From: Streptomyces purpureus
GTDB taxonomy: Bacteria > Actinomycetota > Actinomycetes > Streptomycetales > Streptomycetaceae
Reading direction: 5' to 3'
DNA: 64,000 bases
NCBI RefSeq assembly: GCF_014648195.1
Contig: NZ_BMQQ01000002.1
Location: 1 to 64,000 of the forward strand
Positions 26,131-34,317 of the stretch are shown piece after piece; the first letter of the stretch is position 1; each line of letters opens with the position of its first letter. The notes under the pieces were generated by a model that saw only the letters and a program-made list of their open reading frames with translations, made no database searches and had not been told where the DNA came from. The position numbers were made by a program, and so were the translations under genes.

Positions 26131-28119
26131 TCATCGGGCGCTGCGGGCGGGGAGTTGCCCGCAGTCGCCGTCGGCGCACTTGGTCAGCCAGTCGGCGAAG
26201 TCGGCGTCGTACTTGGTGCCGATGGTGTCGCGGAGCAGGGCGTGGGCCGCGTCGTACTCGCCTGCGCGGTAGTGGCCGAGCAGGGTGGCCACGTCCTGGG
26301 GGTGAGACTGGAGCAGGTAGCGGACGCCCAGGTAGCCCCACTGGTAGATACGGGTGGTGTCGGCGTTGTCGTAGGTGGTCTGGAAGAGCTGGCTGAGCTT
26401 GTAGGTGTTCTTGCCCGCCTCTTCGATGGCCCGGTCGTAGGTGATGCCTCGGTACGAGTAGGAGACGTACTCGGCGAAGCCCTCGATCCACATCACGGTC
26501 GGGGTGGTCTGGCCGGCCGCGAAGTCGCCGTACATGTTGAAGCGGCCGTCGAGGTAGTGGGTGTACTCGTGGTTGAGGTTCCAGATCTGGAAGGCGCCGT
26601 CCTCGGCCGGCTGCTCGTAGGCGATGAAGCGGGGCTGGTTGCCCTCGGCGGCCGGGTCGCCCTCCAGGTACATGCCGCCGTTGTTGGTGTCGATGCCGAA
26701 GACGACACCGGCGTAGGTCTTGTAGTCGGTGCTGGAGTTGAAGGCGACGATCTCGATGCTGGTGTTGTTGTCGTCCTTGACCGGGCCGTTGTCCTTGGCG
26801 ATGGCGTGGAAGACCGGGTCCTGCTTGAGGACGCTGTCGCACGTGGCCGAGAGTTCGGACGCGGTGAGCTCCTGCGCGACGATCTTCGCGCTCGGACCGC
26901 ATGAGTGCTCGACGGTCAGAACGGCGTCGCGCACGCGCTTCTGCAGGTCACAGGTGTCGTAGTCGGCGCAGTTGTCCTTGTCGAACTCGTCCGTCATCTC
27001 GGCGAGGCCGACCCAGAGCGGGGCGGTGCGCCCGGTGATCTCGCTGCGGCCGAGCAGCTCCTTGACCAGCGGCTTGACGGTGTCCTTGAGCTCGGCGTGC
27101 CGCAGGAAGCGGGCGAGTTCGCGTCCGGCGTTGCTGGTCAGGTAGGACTTGCCGGTGCCGAGCAGATCGTCGTGGGCGACGGCGAAGTCACGAAGTCCGG
27201 TGAGGACGGCCGGGTCCGCCTTCACGGCCTGCGCGAACTCCGGCAGCTGGTGGCCGCGGAAGAGCACGGTGTAGGTGTTGTTGACGGCCGCGACCATCCC
27301 GTAGAACGGGTCGTACGACGCGTCGTAGTCCTTCTGCAGACGCTTGACCACTCCGAGATAGCGGGCGTTCTCTTCGGAGCTGTCGATCAGGGTGACCGTC
27401 TCAGCCAGGGTCTCTCCGTTGGCCTCGGTGACGTCGAAGGCGTGGGACGAGCCGAAGAAGCCGTCCAGGGCGCCCTGAATGGCGCTCTTCAGCGTGGGGC
27501 CGTATTCGCCGACGTTGTCCGGCTGGTTGTACTGGATGTAGTAGCCGGCGCGCAGGTACAGCACCACCTGGGTGGCGGAAGTGCTGTTGTCTCCCGGGTA
27601 GTTGGCTGCGACGTCCTTGAACGCGTTCGCCACCGTGACCATCTGTTCCTCGCGGAAGAGGGCCTTGGAGTCGTCACCGGCCACGCTGAACAGCGTGTTC
27701 ACGCAGGTGGTTTCCGACTGCTTGATCTGCTCGACCAGGGCGGCGCCGGTCTTCGAGGCGAAGTCGCTGACGTCGCAGTCCGCCGCGGCCTTCGCCGTGG
27801 AGCGGGCCTGCTTGCGCTCCGCGGCGTTCTGGGCCGCGGGGAGCGGAGGGCGTTGCGCGGGGTGCCGGCTCTTCGTGGCCGATCGCGCGGGGTCGGCGGC
27901 GTGTCCGGGTGCGAGATCGGCGTCGAGCACGGTGGCGGAGGCGGGCTGCGGGGCGAGGGGCTGCGGGGCAGGGGCCGACCTCGGTCCAGGCTTGGGTGCC
28001 CCGGCGCCGGCCGGGGCCGCCGCGCCATTCGGGGCGAGCATCGTGAGCCCCAGGCCGGCGGCGGCCGCGGCGGATATCAGTACGTGGGCGAGTTTCCGGG
28101 GTGTGGGGGGTTTGCGCAT
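26131..28119 (-). CDS. Secreted M9 collagenase (microbial collagenase)
   Basis: A 662-residue zinc metalloprotease. ATG 28119 follows GGAGG by eight bases. The signal peptide covers residues 1-37 (MRKPPTPRK then an Ala/Gly/Leu core), followed by a Pro/Ala-rich propeptide-like stretch to about residue 120. The activator domain is followed by the catalytic domain, in which NLNHEYTHYLDG places the zinc ligands His517 and His521 with catalytic Glu518; WIEGFAEY at 544-551 supplies the third ligand Glu. Paired Cys residues late in the protein suggest disulphides. No C-terminal PKD or collagen-binding domain is present. It would digest collagen or similar proteins outside the cell. Confidence 0.92.
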   Translation of the reverse strand: MRKPPTPRKLAHVLISAAAAAGLGLTMLAPNGAAAPAGAGAPKPGPRSAPAPQPLAPQPASATVLDADLAPGHAADPARSATKSRHPAQRPPLPAAQNAAERKQARSTAKAAADCDVSDFASKTGAALVEQIKQSETTCVNTLFSVAGDDSKALFREEQMVTVANAFKDVAANYPGDNSTSATQVVLYLRAGYYIQYNQPDNVGEYGPTLKSAIQGALDGFFGSSHAFDVTEANGETLAETVTLIDSSEENARYLGVVKRLQKDYDASYDPFYGMVAAVNNTYTVLFRGHQLPEFAQAVKADPAVLTGLRDFAVAHDDLLGTGKSYLTSNAGRELARFLRHAELKDTVKPLVKELLGRSEITGRTAPLWVGLAEMTDEFDKDNCADYDTCDLQKRVRDAVLTVEHSCGPSAKIVAQELTASELSATCDSVLKQDPVFHAIAKDNGPVKDDNNTSIEIVAFNSSTDYKTYAGVVFGIDTNNGGMYLEGDPAAEGNQPRFIAYEQPAEDGAFQIWNLNHEYTHYLDGRFNMYGDFAAGQTTPTVMWIEGFAEYVSYSYRGITYDRAIEEAGKNTYKLSQLFQTTYDNADTTRIYQWGYLGVRYLLQSHPQDVATLLGHYRAGEYDAAHALLRDTIGTKYDADFADWLTKCADGDCGQLPARSAR

Positions 28120-28231
28120 GGCGATGGCCTCCAGGCCGGTCGGCAGCCGTGCGTGGGGGCACGGCGGTGGGGGGTTGCGGACCGTGATGGTTACGGATGT
28201 CGCGCGCACTCCCGGAGCTGTCATGCTCACG

Positions 28232-28257
28232 GAAAGTGTGACCGTACAATTTCACAC
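28232..28257. promoter_or_regulatory. Inverted repeat upstream of the collagenase gene
   Basis: AAGTGTGA at 28232-28239 and TCACACTT at 28250-28257 are perfect complements with a ten-base spacer rich in A and T. The site is 113 bases upstream of the collagenase start, in the 279-base gap 28120-28398, which otherwise holds no gene. It is a likely operator; the CRP-like TGTGA half-sites are suggestive but the regulator is unknown. Confidence 0.5.
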
Positions 28258-28398
28258 TTCACATGGCAGCGTAAGAGGTCTGCGCGCAAAACCCGTACTG
28301 AAGGGTCGTCAGAGGCGCCTAAGAATCAGGGAGTTGAGCGGCCGGGACGGCGCGGATCCGCAGGCAGGGGCGCCCACGGATCCGTCGCTTCCGTTCGG

Positions 28399-29763
28399 TC
28401 AGCAGCCGGAGGGAGCGGGCGCGCGGCCGATGGTGAGGGTGGTGGGGGCGGCGCAGCAGCCGCCACCCGCCTGCCCGGCCGCCTCGGGCTCGTCGAAGAG
28501 GCCCGCGCCGCCGCAGACACCGGTCTCCGGGAGAGTGAGTTCGACACGTTCGGCGGCCTCGCGGTCGCCGGTGAGGGCGGCGGCGATGGAGCGGACCTGT
28601 TCGTAGCCGGTCATGGCGAGGAACGTCGGGGCGCGGCCGTACGACTTCATGCCGACGAGGTACACACCCTCCTCCGGGTGGGACAGCTCGTTCACGCCGT
28701 GCGGGCGGACCGTGCCGCAGGAGTGCTGGTTGGGGTCGATCAGCGGGGCGAGCGCGACCGGGGCCTGGAGCCGCTCGTCGAGCGCGAGGCGGAGCTCGGC
28801 CAAGAAGGAAAGGTCGGGGCGGAAGCCGGTCAGGACGATGATCTCGTCGACCGGGTCCAGTCGGCGCCCGTCCTCGCCGACCAGGATCAGACGGCCGTCC
28901 CCAGAACGCTCGACGGCCTCGGTACGGAAACCGGTCACGGCGTCGGCGTGGCCGCCGTCCACCGCGGCCTTCGCCGCCAGGCCGAGGGCGCCACGGGCGG
29001 GGAGCTGGTCGGCCTCGCCGCCGCCGAAGGTCGATCCGGAGATCCCCCGGCGCAGAATCCAGGTGGCGTGCGTGCCCGCGCCGCCGTCCGCCCCGGCCAG
29101 GTCGGCGAGGGAGACGAGGGCGGTGAAGGCGGAGGCGCCGGAGCCGATCACGGCGGTCCGCCTGCCCGCGTACCGGGCACGGACGGCGGGGTCCTTCAGG
29201 TCGGGGACGCGGTAGCTGATGCGGTCCGCGGCGGCCTTCTCGCCCAGCGCGGGAAGTCCGCTGCCGCCCGCCGGGCCGGGGGTGGACCAGGCGCCGGAGG
29301 CGTCGATGACGGTGCGGGCCAGGACCCGCAGCTCCCGCCCGTCGACGGTCTCGTACTGGACGACGAAGGGCTGCGTGTCGCGGTCGGCGTCGACGATGCG
29401 GTCGCGGCCGGCACGCGAGACGCCGGTGACGGCGGCGCCGTAGCGGATCCGGTCGCCGAGGACGTCGGCCAGCGGCTGGAGGTAAAGCTCGGCCCAGTCT
29501 CCGCCGGTGGGGTACGCACCCGCCTCGGGCTTGACCCAGCCGGTCGGAGCGAGGAGCTTCTCGGCGGCGGGGTCGACGACCTCGTCCCAGGTGGAGAACA
29601 GCCGCACGTGCGACCACTCGCGTACCGACGGTCCCGCCGTGGATCCGGCCTCGAGAACGAGGGGCTCCAGGCCGCGGTCGACGAGGTGGGCGGCGGCGGC
29701 GAGACCGACGGGGCCGGCGCCGATGACGACGACGGGCAGTTCAGCGGTGGCTGGCGCGTTCAC
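28399..29763 (-). CDS. FAD-dependent monooxygenase-like flavoprotein, ArsO-type
   Basis: A 454-residue flavoprotein starting at GTG 29763 behind GGGAG. It has two dinucleotide motifs: FAD-binding IGAGPVGLAAAAHL at 14-27 and a second, IGSGASAFTAL, near residue 200, as in flavin monooxygenases and thioredoxin-reductase-like enzymes. The C terminus is cysteine-rich (VCGG, GGGCCAAP and final SGC), which could bind trivalent arsenic. It is divergent from an ArsR gene and sits in an arsenic cluster; flavoproteins called ArsO occur in Streptomyces arsenic operons. Oxidation of an arsenical is plausible but not shown. Confidence 0.65.
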   Translation of the reverse strand: MNAPATAELPVVVIGAGPVGLAAAAHLVDRGLEPLVLEAGSTAGPSVREWSHVRLFSTWDEVVDPAAEKLLAPTGWVKPEAGAYPTGGDWAELYLQPLADVLGDRIRYGAAVTGVSRAGRDRIVDADRDTQPFVVQYETVDGRELRVLARTVIDASGAWSTPGPAGGSGLPALGEKAAADRISYRVPDLKDPAVRARYAGRRTAVIGSGASAFTALVSLADLAGADGGAGTHATWILRRGISGSTFGGGEADQLPARGALGLAAKAAVDGGHADAVTGFRTEAVERSGDGRLILVGEDGRRLDPVDEIIVLTGFRPDLSFLAELRLALDERLQAPVALAPLIDPNQHSCGTVRPHGVNELSHPEEGVYLVGMKSYGRAPTFLAMTGYEQVRSIAAALTGDREAAERVELTLPETGVCGGAGLFDEPEAAGQAGGGCCAAPTTLTIGRAPAPSGC

Positions 29764-29783
29764 GGTGGACTCCCAGGCTGTTT

Positions 29784-29795
29784 CGACATCTGTCG
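29784..29795. promoter_or_regulatory. Palindrome in the arsO-arsR divergent region
   Basis: CGACATCTGTCG is a 12-base near-perfect palindrome (CGACA/TGTCG arms) 21 bases upstream of the flavoprotein start. A related sequence, GACAGACATCGATAT, lies at 29842-29856 beside the ArsR start. Both are candidate ArsR operators. Confidence 0.5.
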
Positions 29796-29876
29796 ATGCG
29801 TGTGCTGCCAGCATGGCAACTGATTCGACAACCGTCAACATAGACAGACATCGATATGGCGAGTAAGAATGGACGC

Positions 29877-30245
29877 ATGTCGCATACCGAGGTCCTGCCG
29901 CTCCTGGAGCCTCAGGCTGCCGTGCCCTGCTGCCCGCCGCTGAACGAGCGCCCGATGTCCGCGGGCGAGGCCGAGATCGCGGCGAAGATGTTCAAGGCCC
30001 TCGGGGACCCGGTGCGCCTGCGCCTGTTCTCCGCCGTGGCCTCGCATGAGGGCGGCGAGGCGTGCGTGTGCGACATCTCCGACGTGGGCGTGTCCCAGCC
30101 GACCGTCTCCCACCACCTGAAGAAGCTCAAGGACGCCGGGCTGCTGTCCTCCGAGCGGCGGGGTACGTGGGTGTACTACCGGGTCGAGCCGGCCGTACTC
30201 GCCGCGATGGGCGCGCTGCTGGCCGGCACCGAGAAGGCGACGTGA
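29877..30245 (+). CDS. arsR: ArsR/SmtB-family metal(loid)-responsive repressor
   Basis: A 122-residue winged-helix repressor if read from ATG 29877; an upstream in-frame ATG at 29856 would overlap the putative operator. The recognition unit VSQPTVSHHLKKLKDAGLL is typical. Two cysteine pairs, Cys18-Cys19 and Cys63/Cys65 in ACVCDI, could form the trivalent-arsenic site, close to the CVC-type site of plasmid ArsR. When As(III) binds, repression of the divergent flavoprotein and of its own operon would be lifted. It overlaps the acetyltransferase gene by four bases (GTGA). Confidence 0.88.
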   Translation: MSHTEVLPLLEPQAAVPCCPPLNERPMSAGEAEIAAKMFKALGDPVRLRLFSAVASHEGGEACVCDISDVGVSQPTVSHHLKKLKDAGLLSSERRGTWVYYRVEPAVLAAMGALLAGTEKAT

Positions 30246-30763
30246 GCGCGGTGCGGGCAGGAGCACCGACCGGACCCCGGATCGGACCGCTGCTGCCCGA
30301 GCACGCCGATCAGGTCCTGGCGATCTACCAGGCCGGGATCGACGAGGGCGATGCCACCTTCGAGACCCGGGCGCCCGAATGGGCGGCCTTCGACAAGGGA
30401 AGACTCGCCGAGCACCGCTTCGTCGCACTGGACGAATCCGGCGCCGTTCTGGGCTGGGTGGCGGCGAGCGCGGTCTCGGAGCGGTGCGTGTACGCCGGCG
30501 TGGTCGAGCACTCCGTGTACGTCCACCCGGGCGCTCGCGGCCGGGGAGTCGCCCGCGCCCTGCTCGACGCGCTGATCGCCTCCACCGAAGCGGCCGGGAT
30601 CTGGACGATCCAGTCCGGCATCTTCCCCGAGAACATCGCCAGCCTCGCCCTCCACGAGCGCGCCGGCTTCCGGGTCGTCGGCACCCGCGAGCGCATCGGC
30701 CGCCATCAGGGGGTCTGGCGGGACGTGGTCATGCTGGAGCGCAGGAGCGCGCTGATCACCTGA
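30242..30763 (+). CDS. GNAT acetyltransferase, ArsN1/phosphinothricin-acetyltransferase-like
   Basis: A 173-residue GNAT protein coupled to arsR by a GTGA overlap. Motif A is YVHPGARGRGVARALLDAL, and the body (VLAIYQAGIDEGDATFET, then ENIASLALHERAGFRVVG and IGRHQGVWRDV) matches the PAT/ArsN group that acetylates the amino group of phosphinothricin or arsinothricin. Because it is cotranscribed with arsR, the arsenic antibiotic arsinothricin is the most likely substrate, but phosphinothricin or methionine sulfoximine cannot be excluded from sequence. Confidence 0.75.
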   Translation: MSAVRAGAPTGPRIGPLLPEHADQVLAIYQAGIDEGDATFETRAPEWAAFDKGRLAEHRFVALDESGAVLGWVAASAVSERCVYAGVVEHSVYVHPGARGRGVARALLDALIASTEAAGIWTIQSGIFPENIASLALHERAGFRVVGTRERIGRHQGVWRDVVMLERRSALIT

Positions 30764-30787
30764 CGGCGCGCCCCCGGCTCGAATCGG

Positions 30788-31558
30788 TCAGGCGCGCTCG
30801 GTCCCGGCGCGCACGAAGATGACCACGACCAGGGCCAGGCCCACCACCGTCCCGATCAGCTGCATGCCGATGAATCCGGCGACCGAGGCCGGGGCGATGC
30901 CCGCGAAGGTGTCGGTGAAGGCGCGGCCGACAGTGACGGCCGGGTTGGCGAACGAGGTCGACGACGTGAACCAGTACGCGGCGCCGATGTACGAGGCCAC
31001 GGCGACCGGGGCGAGGCGGAGGCGGTCGGTGCGGGCCAGGCCGAAGATCAGCAGGATCAGACCGGCGGTGGCGACGACCTCGCCGAGGAGGAGGTTCCCG
31101 GCGGAGCGGTCGTGCTGCGACCACGCCACCAGGGGCTCGCCGAACATCGCGTCCGCCAGGATCGCACCCCCGATCGCGCCCGTTATCTGCGCGGACACAT
31201 ACACGGCCGACTCGCGGGCGTCGACGCCGGCGCCTCCGCGCCGGGCGGTCCACCACTCGGCCAGGGTGACCGCCGGGTTGAAGTGGGCGCCGGACACCGG
31301 GCCGAGGAGGGCGATCAGGACGCCGAGGCCGAAGACGGTGGCGGTGGAATTGGCCAGCAGCTGAAGAGCCACGTCGTCGGTGAGCCGGGTGGCCTGGATC
31401 CCCGAGCCGACCACGATCGCCACCAGGGCGGCGGTGCCGACGAGCTCCGCGGCGGCGCGGGCTGTCAGCGGGGTACGGGGCGGGGTGGCGCCCGGCGCGG
31501 GCCGCGGCGCCGCGTCGGCGGCTGTGGCGTCGCTCGCGGCGGGCTCGGTGGCGGTCAA
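30788..31558 (-). CDS. MIP-family channel (aquaglyceroporin, AqpS-like)
   Basis: A 256-residue channel with six membrane helices and two NPA half-helices: HFNPAVT (Asn94) and FANPAVT (Asn205). A Pro/Ala-rich N-terminal arm of about 30 residues is unusual. Such channels conduct As(OH)3 outward in Sinorhizobium meliloti, where aqpS replaces the ArsB pump and works with ArsC. Here it follows an arsR gene and lies next to arsC, the same logic. It ends 24 bases from the acetyltransferase on the opposite strand. Confidence 0.88.
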   Translation of the reverse strand: MTATEPAASDATAADAAPRPAPGATPPRTPLTARAAAELVGTAALVAIVVGSGIQATRLTDDVALQLLANSTATVFGLGVLIALLGPVSGAHFNPAVTLAEWWTARRGGAGVDARESAVYVSAQITGAIGGAILADAMFGEPLVAWSQHDRSAGNLLLGEVVATAGLILLIFGLARTDRLRLAPVAVASYIGAAYWFTSSTSFANPAVTVGRAFTDTFAGIAPASVAGFIGMQLIGTVVGLALVVVIFVRAGTERA

Positions 31559-31605
31559 GGTGGGGTCTCCTGGGGCGGGTGAGGCACGGCGTACAAGCCG
31601 AATGG

Positions 31606-31920
31606 TTATGGGCAGGACCGCTTGAGGTTCGCCTCGGCGGTGGCGCGCGCGGTCCGGGCGAGGTCGGCGAACTGACCGGCGAGCGATTCGACGACGTCCG
31701 GGCGCAGGCGGTAGTAGGTGAACCGTCCGCAGGGCTCCGTCTCCACGACCCCGGCCTCGCGCAGCACCTTCAGGTGGTTGGAGAGGTTGGTCTGCCTGGC
31801 GCCCGTTTCCTCCACGAGGTGGGTGGTGCAGAGGGTTTCGCGGGCGAGCAGGGTCACGATGTGGAGCCTGAGCGGGTCGGCGAGCACCCGCATCAGATCA
31901 GTGTCGACTGACGTCATCAT
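31606..31920 (-). CDS. arsR: Second ArsR/SmtB-family repressor
   Basis: A 104-residue repressor. The recognition helix NLSNHLKVLREAGVV is clear. Cys31 in ETLCTTHLVE lies in the alpha-3 region where ArsR members bind metal(loid), with further Cys64 and Cys103. It differs from the first ArsR in its Cys pattern, so the two may sense different species. It is followed 47 bases later by the channel gene on the same strand and is divergent from arsC, and likely controls both. Confidence 0.88.
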   Translation of the reverse strand: MMTSVDTDLMRVLADPLRLHIVTLLARETLCTTHLVEETGARQTNLSNHLKVLREAGVVETEPCGRFTYYRLRPDVVESLAGQFADLARTARATAEANLKRSCP

Positions 31921-31938
31921 GGCCTGATACTGTCACAT

Positions 31939-31950
31939 CAGTCGGGACTG
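31939..31950. promoter_or_regulatory. Palindrome between arsR and arsC
   Basis: CAGTCGGGACTG has perfect five-base arms. A second, weaker version (CAGTCCGAGCTGA) follows at 31955. Both lie in the 69-base gap between divergent arsR and arsC starts and are likely ArsR operators. Confidence 0.55.
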
Positions 31951-31989
31951 ACACCAGTCCGAGCTGACCTCACTGGACAGGAAAGAACG

Positions 31990-32412
31990 ATGTCCTCCAC
32001 CCCTGCCGCGTCCGTGCTCTTCGTCTGCGTACACAACGCCGGCCGCTCCCAGATGGCCGCCGGATTTCTGCGCCACCTGGCCGGCGACCGCGTCGAGGTC
32101 CGCTCCGCCGGTTCGCTGCCCGGCGACCGGATCAACCCTTCCGCCGTGGCCGCGATGGCGGAGCTCGGCATCGACATCTCCGACCAGCGGCCGAAGGTCC
32201 TGACCCCCGAGGCCGTCCAGGCGTCCGACTACGTCATCACGATGGGCTGCGGGGACGCCTGCCCGTACTTCCCGGGCAAGACCTACCTCGACTGGCAGTT
32301 GGAGGACCCGGCCGGCCAGGGTGTCGAGGCCGTACGCCCCATCCGCGACGAGATCAAGGACCTCATCGAGAACCTCGTCGCGGAGATCGACGCGAAGCCG
32401 TCCTCGGCCTGA
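31990..32412 (+). CDS. arsC: Arsenate reductase (low-molecular-weight phosphatase type)
   Basis: A 140-residue ArsC that reduces arsenate to arsenite. The P-loop FVCVHNAGRSQ carries the nucleophile Cys13; GCGDACP gives Cys87 and Cys91, the pair that forms the intramolecular relay in thioredoxin- or mycothiol-linked enzymes, and DWQLEDPA holds the acid. ATG 31990 follows AGGAAAGAACG. Divergent from the second arsR. Its product arsenite would leave through the channel next to it. Confidence 0.95.
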   Translation: MSSTPAASVLFVCVHNAGRSQMAAGFLRHLAGDRVEVRSAGSLPGDRINPSAVAAMAELGIDISDQRPKVLTPEAVQASDYVITMGCGDACPYFPGKTYLDWQLEDPAGQGVEAVRPIRDEIKDLIENLVAEIDAKPSSA

Positions 32413-32558
32413 ACGCCATGACACCCTCGGCCTGAACCATGCCGCGCCGGGCATGAGGCGGGGGATACTGGACACACGCAGTTCAGCGGCGGAGGACGGG
32501 ACCACCTTGCTCTCCCCCTGTCCCGCCCTCCGCCCACCCGGCGAACAGGGGCACATCG

Positions 32559-32957
32559 GTGGTTCGGATGCGATGGCAGGCTTTTCTCGACGCGGTCCGC
32601 GAACGCGGCGAATACCCCACGGCGCATGAGGCCGAGCGCGCGGCCCGCACCGTCCTCGCCCTGCTGGGCGCTCATCTGGTAGGCGAGGAGCGGGCGGAGC
32701 TGGCCGCCCGGCTTCCCGAGACCTTCGCGTTGATCCTTCTCAACCCGCTCCAGGCAGCGGAACCGCTCGACCCGGAGCGGTTCGTGCGGGCGACGGCGGC
32801 CTGGATCGACGGGGCCAGCGCGGAGACCGCGAAGTGGGACGTGAGCGCGGTCCTGAGTGTGGTGGCCGACGCGGCGGGCGAGGATCTCATGAGTCGTGTA
32901 CTGCTCCAGCTGCCCCCCGGCTACGAGCTGCTCTTCGGCCGGCCCCGACCGGACTGA
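32559..32957 (+). CDS. DUF2267 protein
   Basis: A 132-residue, helix-rich protein starting at GTG 32559 behind AGGGG; an ATG nine bases later is an alternative. The repeated pattern around ERAARTVLALLGAHLVGEE and ETAKWDVSAVLSVV is that of DUF2267, a family of unknown function common near stress and redox genes in actinobacteria. It ends before the histidine-kinase gene. The interval 32413-32558 upstream carries a duplicated CTCGGCCTGAAC and its leader. Confidence 0.75.
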   Translation: MVRMRWQAFLDAVRERGEYPTAHEAERAARTVLALLGAHLVGEERAELAARLPETFALILLNPLQAAEPLDPERFVRATAAWIDGASAETAKWDVSAVLSVVADAAGEDLMSRVLLQLPPGYELLFGRPRPD

Positions 32958-33049
32958 GCAGACACCGGCCGGCCTGAGCAGACCCCGCCGCGCTGTCGCC
33001 GGTCGCGGCTGTCGACCGTGGGTGTACACCCCAGATCCGACGACAGCTG

Positions 33050-33071
33050 ATGATCACATCGTTACGATCAT
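33050..33071. promoter_or_regulatory. Inverted repeat at the histidine-kinase start
   Basis: ATGATC at 33050-33055 and GATCAT at 33066-33071 are perfect inverted arms with a ten-base spacer, ending five bases before the kinase ATG. The gene lacks a clear ribosome site, so promoter and operator may overlap a leaderless start. A LuxR-type regulator binding site is possible. Confidence 0.5.
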
Positions 33072-33075
33072 CGGC

Positions 33076-34317
33076 ATGCAGGCGACGCCCCTTCTCCCTC
33101 CGCTCGCACGTGTGCCGGCCGGCGCCTGGACGGCGTCGGCCTGGGCCGCGGGTGTCGCTTTCACCTTCCTCATCCGGCTACGGCTGCCGGGCGAGACGGG
33201 GCCGACGGTCATGCCCGGCGTCATCTTCTTCCGCTGGGACGGAATCACGGCCCTGGTGGTGGCGACCGCCATGGCCCTCTACGCCGCCCGGGTCCTCGAA
33301 CGCCGACCGCTGGCGGCCACGCTTCTGCTGCTCGCCGCGTCCGCGGTCGCGACGATTCCGCTCGGGGTGGGTGGCATCCCGCTGGCGCAGTTCCTCGCGG
33401 TGGATGTCGCGGTCTACTTCGTCGCATCCGCCCGTGCCCGCCGGAGCGCGCTCGCCGCTCTCGTGATGGCGCTCGCCACACTGGCCGGCCACCTCACCAT
33501 CCGGGTGGTGATGGGCTGGAACGTCGACACGGCGGCGCAGCTGACGGTGGGTCTGGTCGTCGTCATCGCCTGGCTGTTGGGACGGTCGGCGCATCAGGCC
33601 CGGGCCCATGCCGAAGAGGCCCGCACCCAGGCGGCCGCGCGGGCCGTCACCGCCGAACGGCTGCGGATAGCACGCGAGTTGCACGACATGGTCGCGCACA
33701 GCATCGGCATCATTGCCCTGCAGGCGGGTGCGGCGCGCCGGGTCGTCGAGACCCGGCCGGCCGCGGCCGGGGAGGCTCTGGCGGCGATCGAGACCGCCGG
33801 GCGCGAGACGCTGTCCGGCCTGCGCGGCATGCTCGGGGCGCTGCGCCAGGCGGAGCCGGGCGAGGAGGCGCGCGGGGACGCCGGGGCGGCGCCGCTGGAA
33901 CCGGCCCAGGGGCTTGCCGACCTTGAGCGCCTCGCGGAGGCGACCACGGGCGCCGGGGTCCGGGTCGAGGTGGAGTGGCGCGGCGAGCGGGGCGCGCTGC
34001 CGCCGGAGATCGACCTGTCCGCGTACCGGATCGTGCAGGAGGCGGTCACCAATGTCGTACGGCACGCGGGCGCGGATTCGTGCCGGGTGATCGTGGACCG
34101 GCGCGAGGGCGAGCTGTCCCTGGAGGTCCTCGACCGGGGGCGCGGCCAGGGCCTCGGCCGTACGGCCGGATCCGGCTGGGGGCTGGCCGGCATGCGTGAG
34201 CGGGTCGCCCTGCTGCACGGCGAGTTCTCCGCCGCGCCCCGTCCCGACCGCGGCTTCCGGGTGGCCGCCCGGCTGCCCGTACCCGCACCGACCACCACCA
34301 TCACAGGAGTGTCATGA
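33076..34317 (+). CDS. Sensor histidine kinase of the NarL-partner (HisKA_3) type
   Basis: A 413-residue kinase. About five hydrophobic segments occupy residues 15-170, ending in a sensory membrane core without a large extracellular domain. The HisKA_3 helix ERLRIARELHDMVAHSIGII has the phosphoacceptor His203, and the ATPase domain shows the N box IVQEAVTNVVRHAGAD and G-rich GWGLAGMRERV. ATG at 33076 overlaps the inverted repeat region. The response-regulator gene follows with a four-base overlap. Confidence 0.9.
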   Translation: MQATPLLPPLARVPAGAWTASAWAAGVAFTFLIRLRLPGETGPTVMPGVIFFRWDGITALVVATAMALYAARVLERRPLAATLLLLAASAVATIPLGVGGIPLAQFLAVDVAVYFVASARARRSALAALVMALATLAGHLTIRVVMGWNVDTAAQLTVGLVVVIAWLLGRSAHQARAHAEEARTQAAARAVTAERLRIARELHDMVAHSIGIIALQAGAARRVVETRPAAAGEALAAIETAGRETLSGLRGMLGALRQAEPGEEARGDAGAAPLEPAQGLADLERLAEATTGAGVRVEVEWRGERGALPPEIDLSAYRIVQEAVTNVVRHAGADSCRVIVDRREGELSLEVLDRGRGQGLGRTAGSGWGLAGMRERVALLHGEFSAAPRPDRGFRVAARLPVPAPTTTITGVS

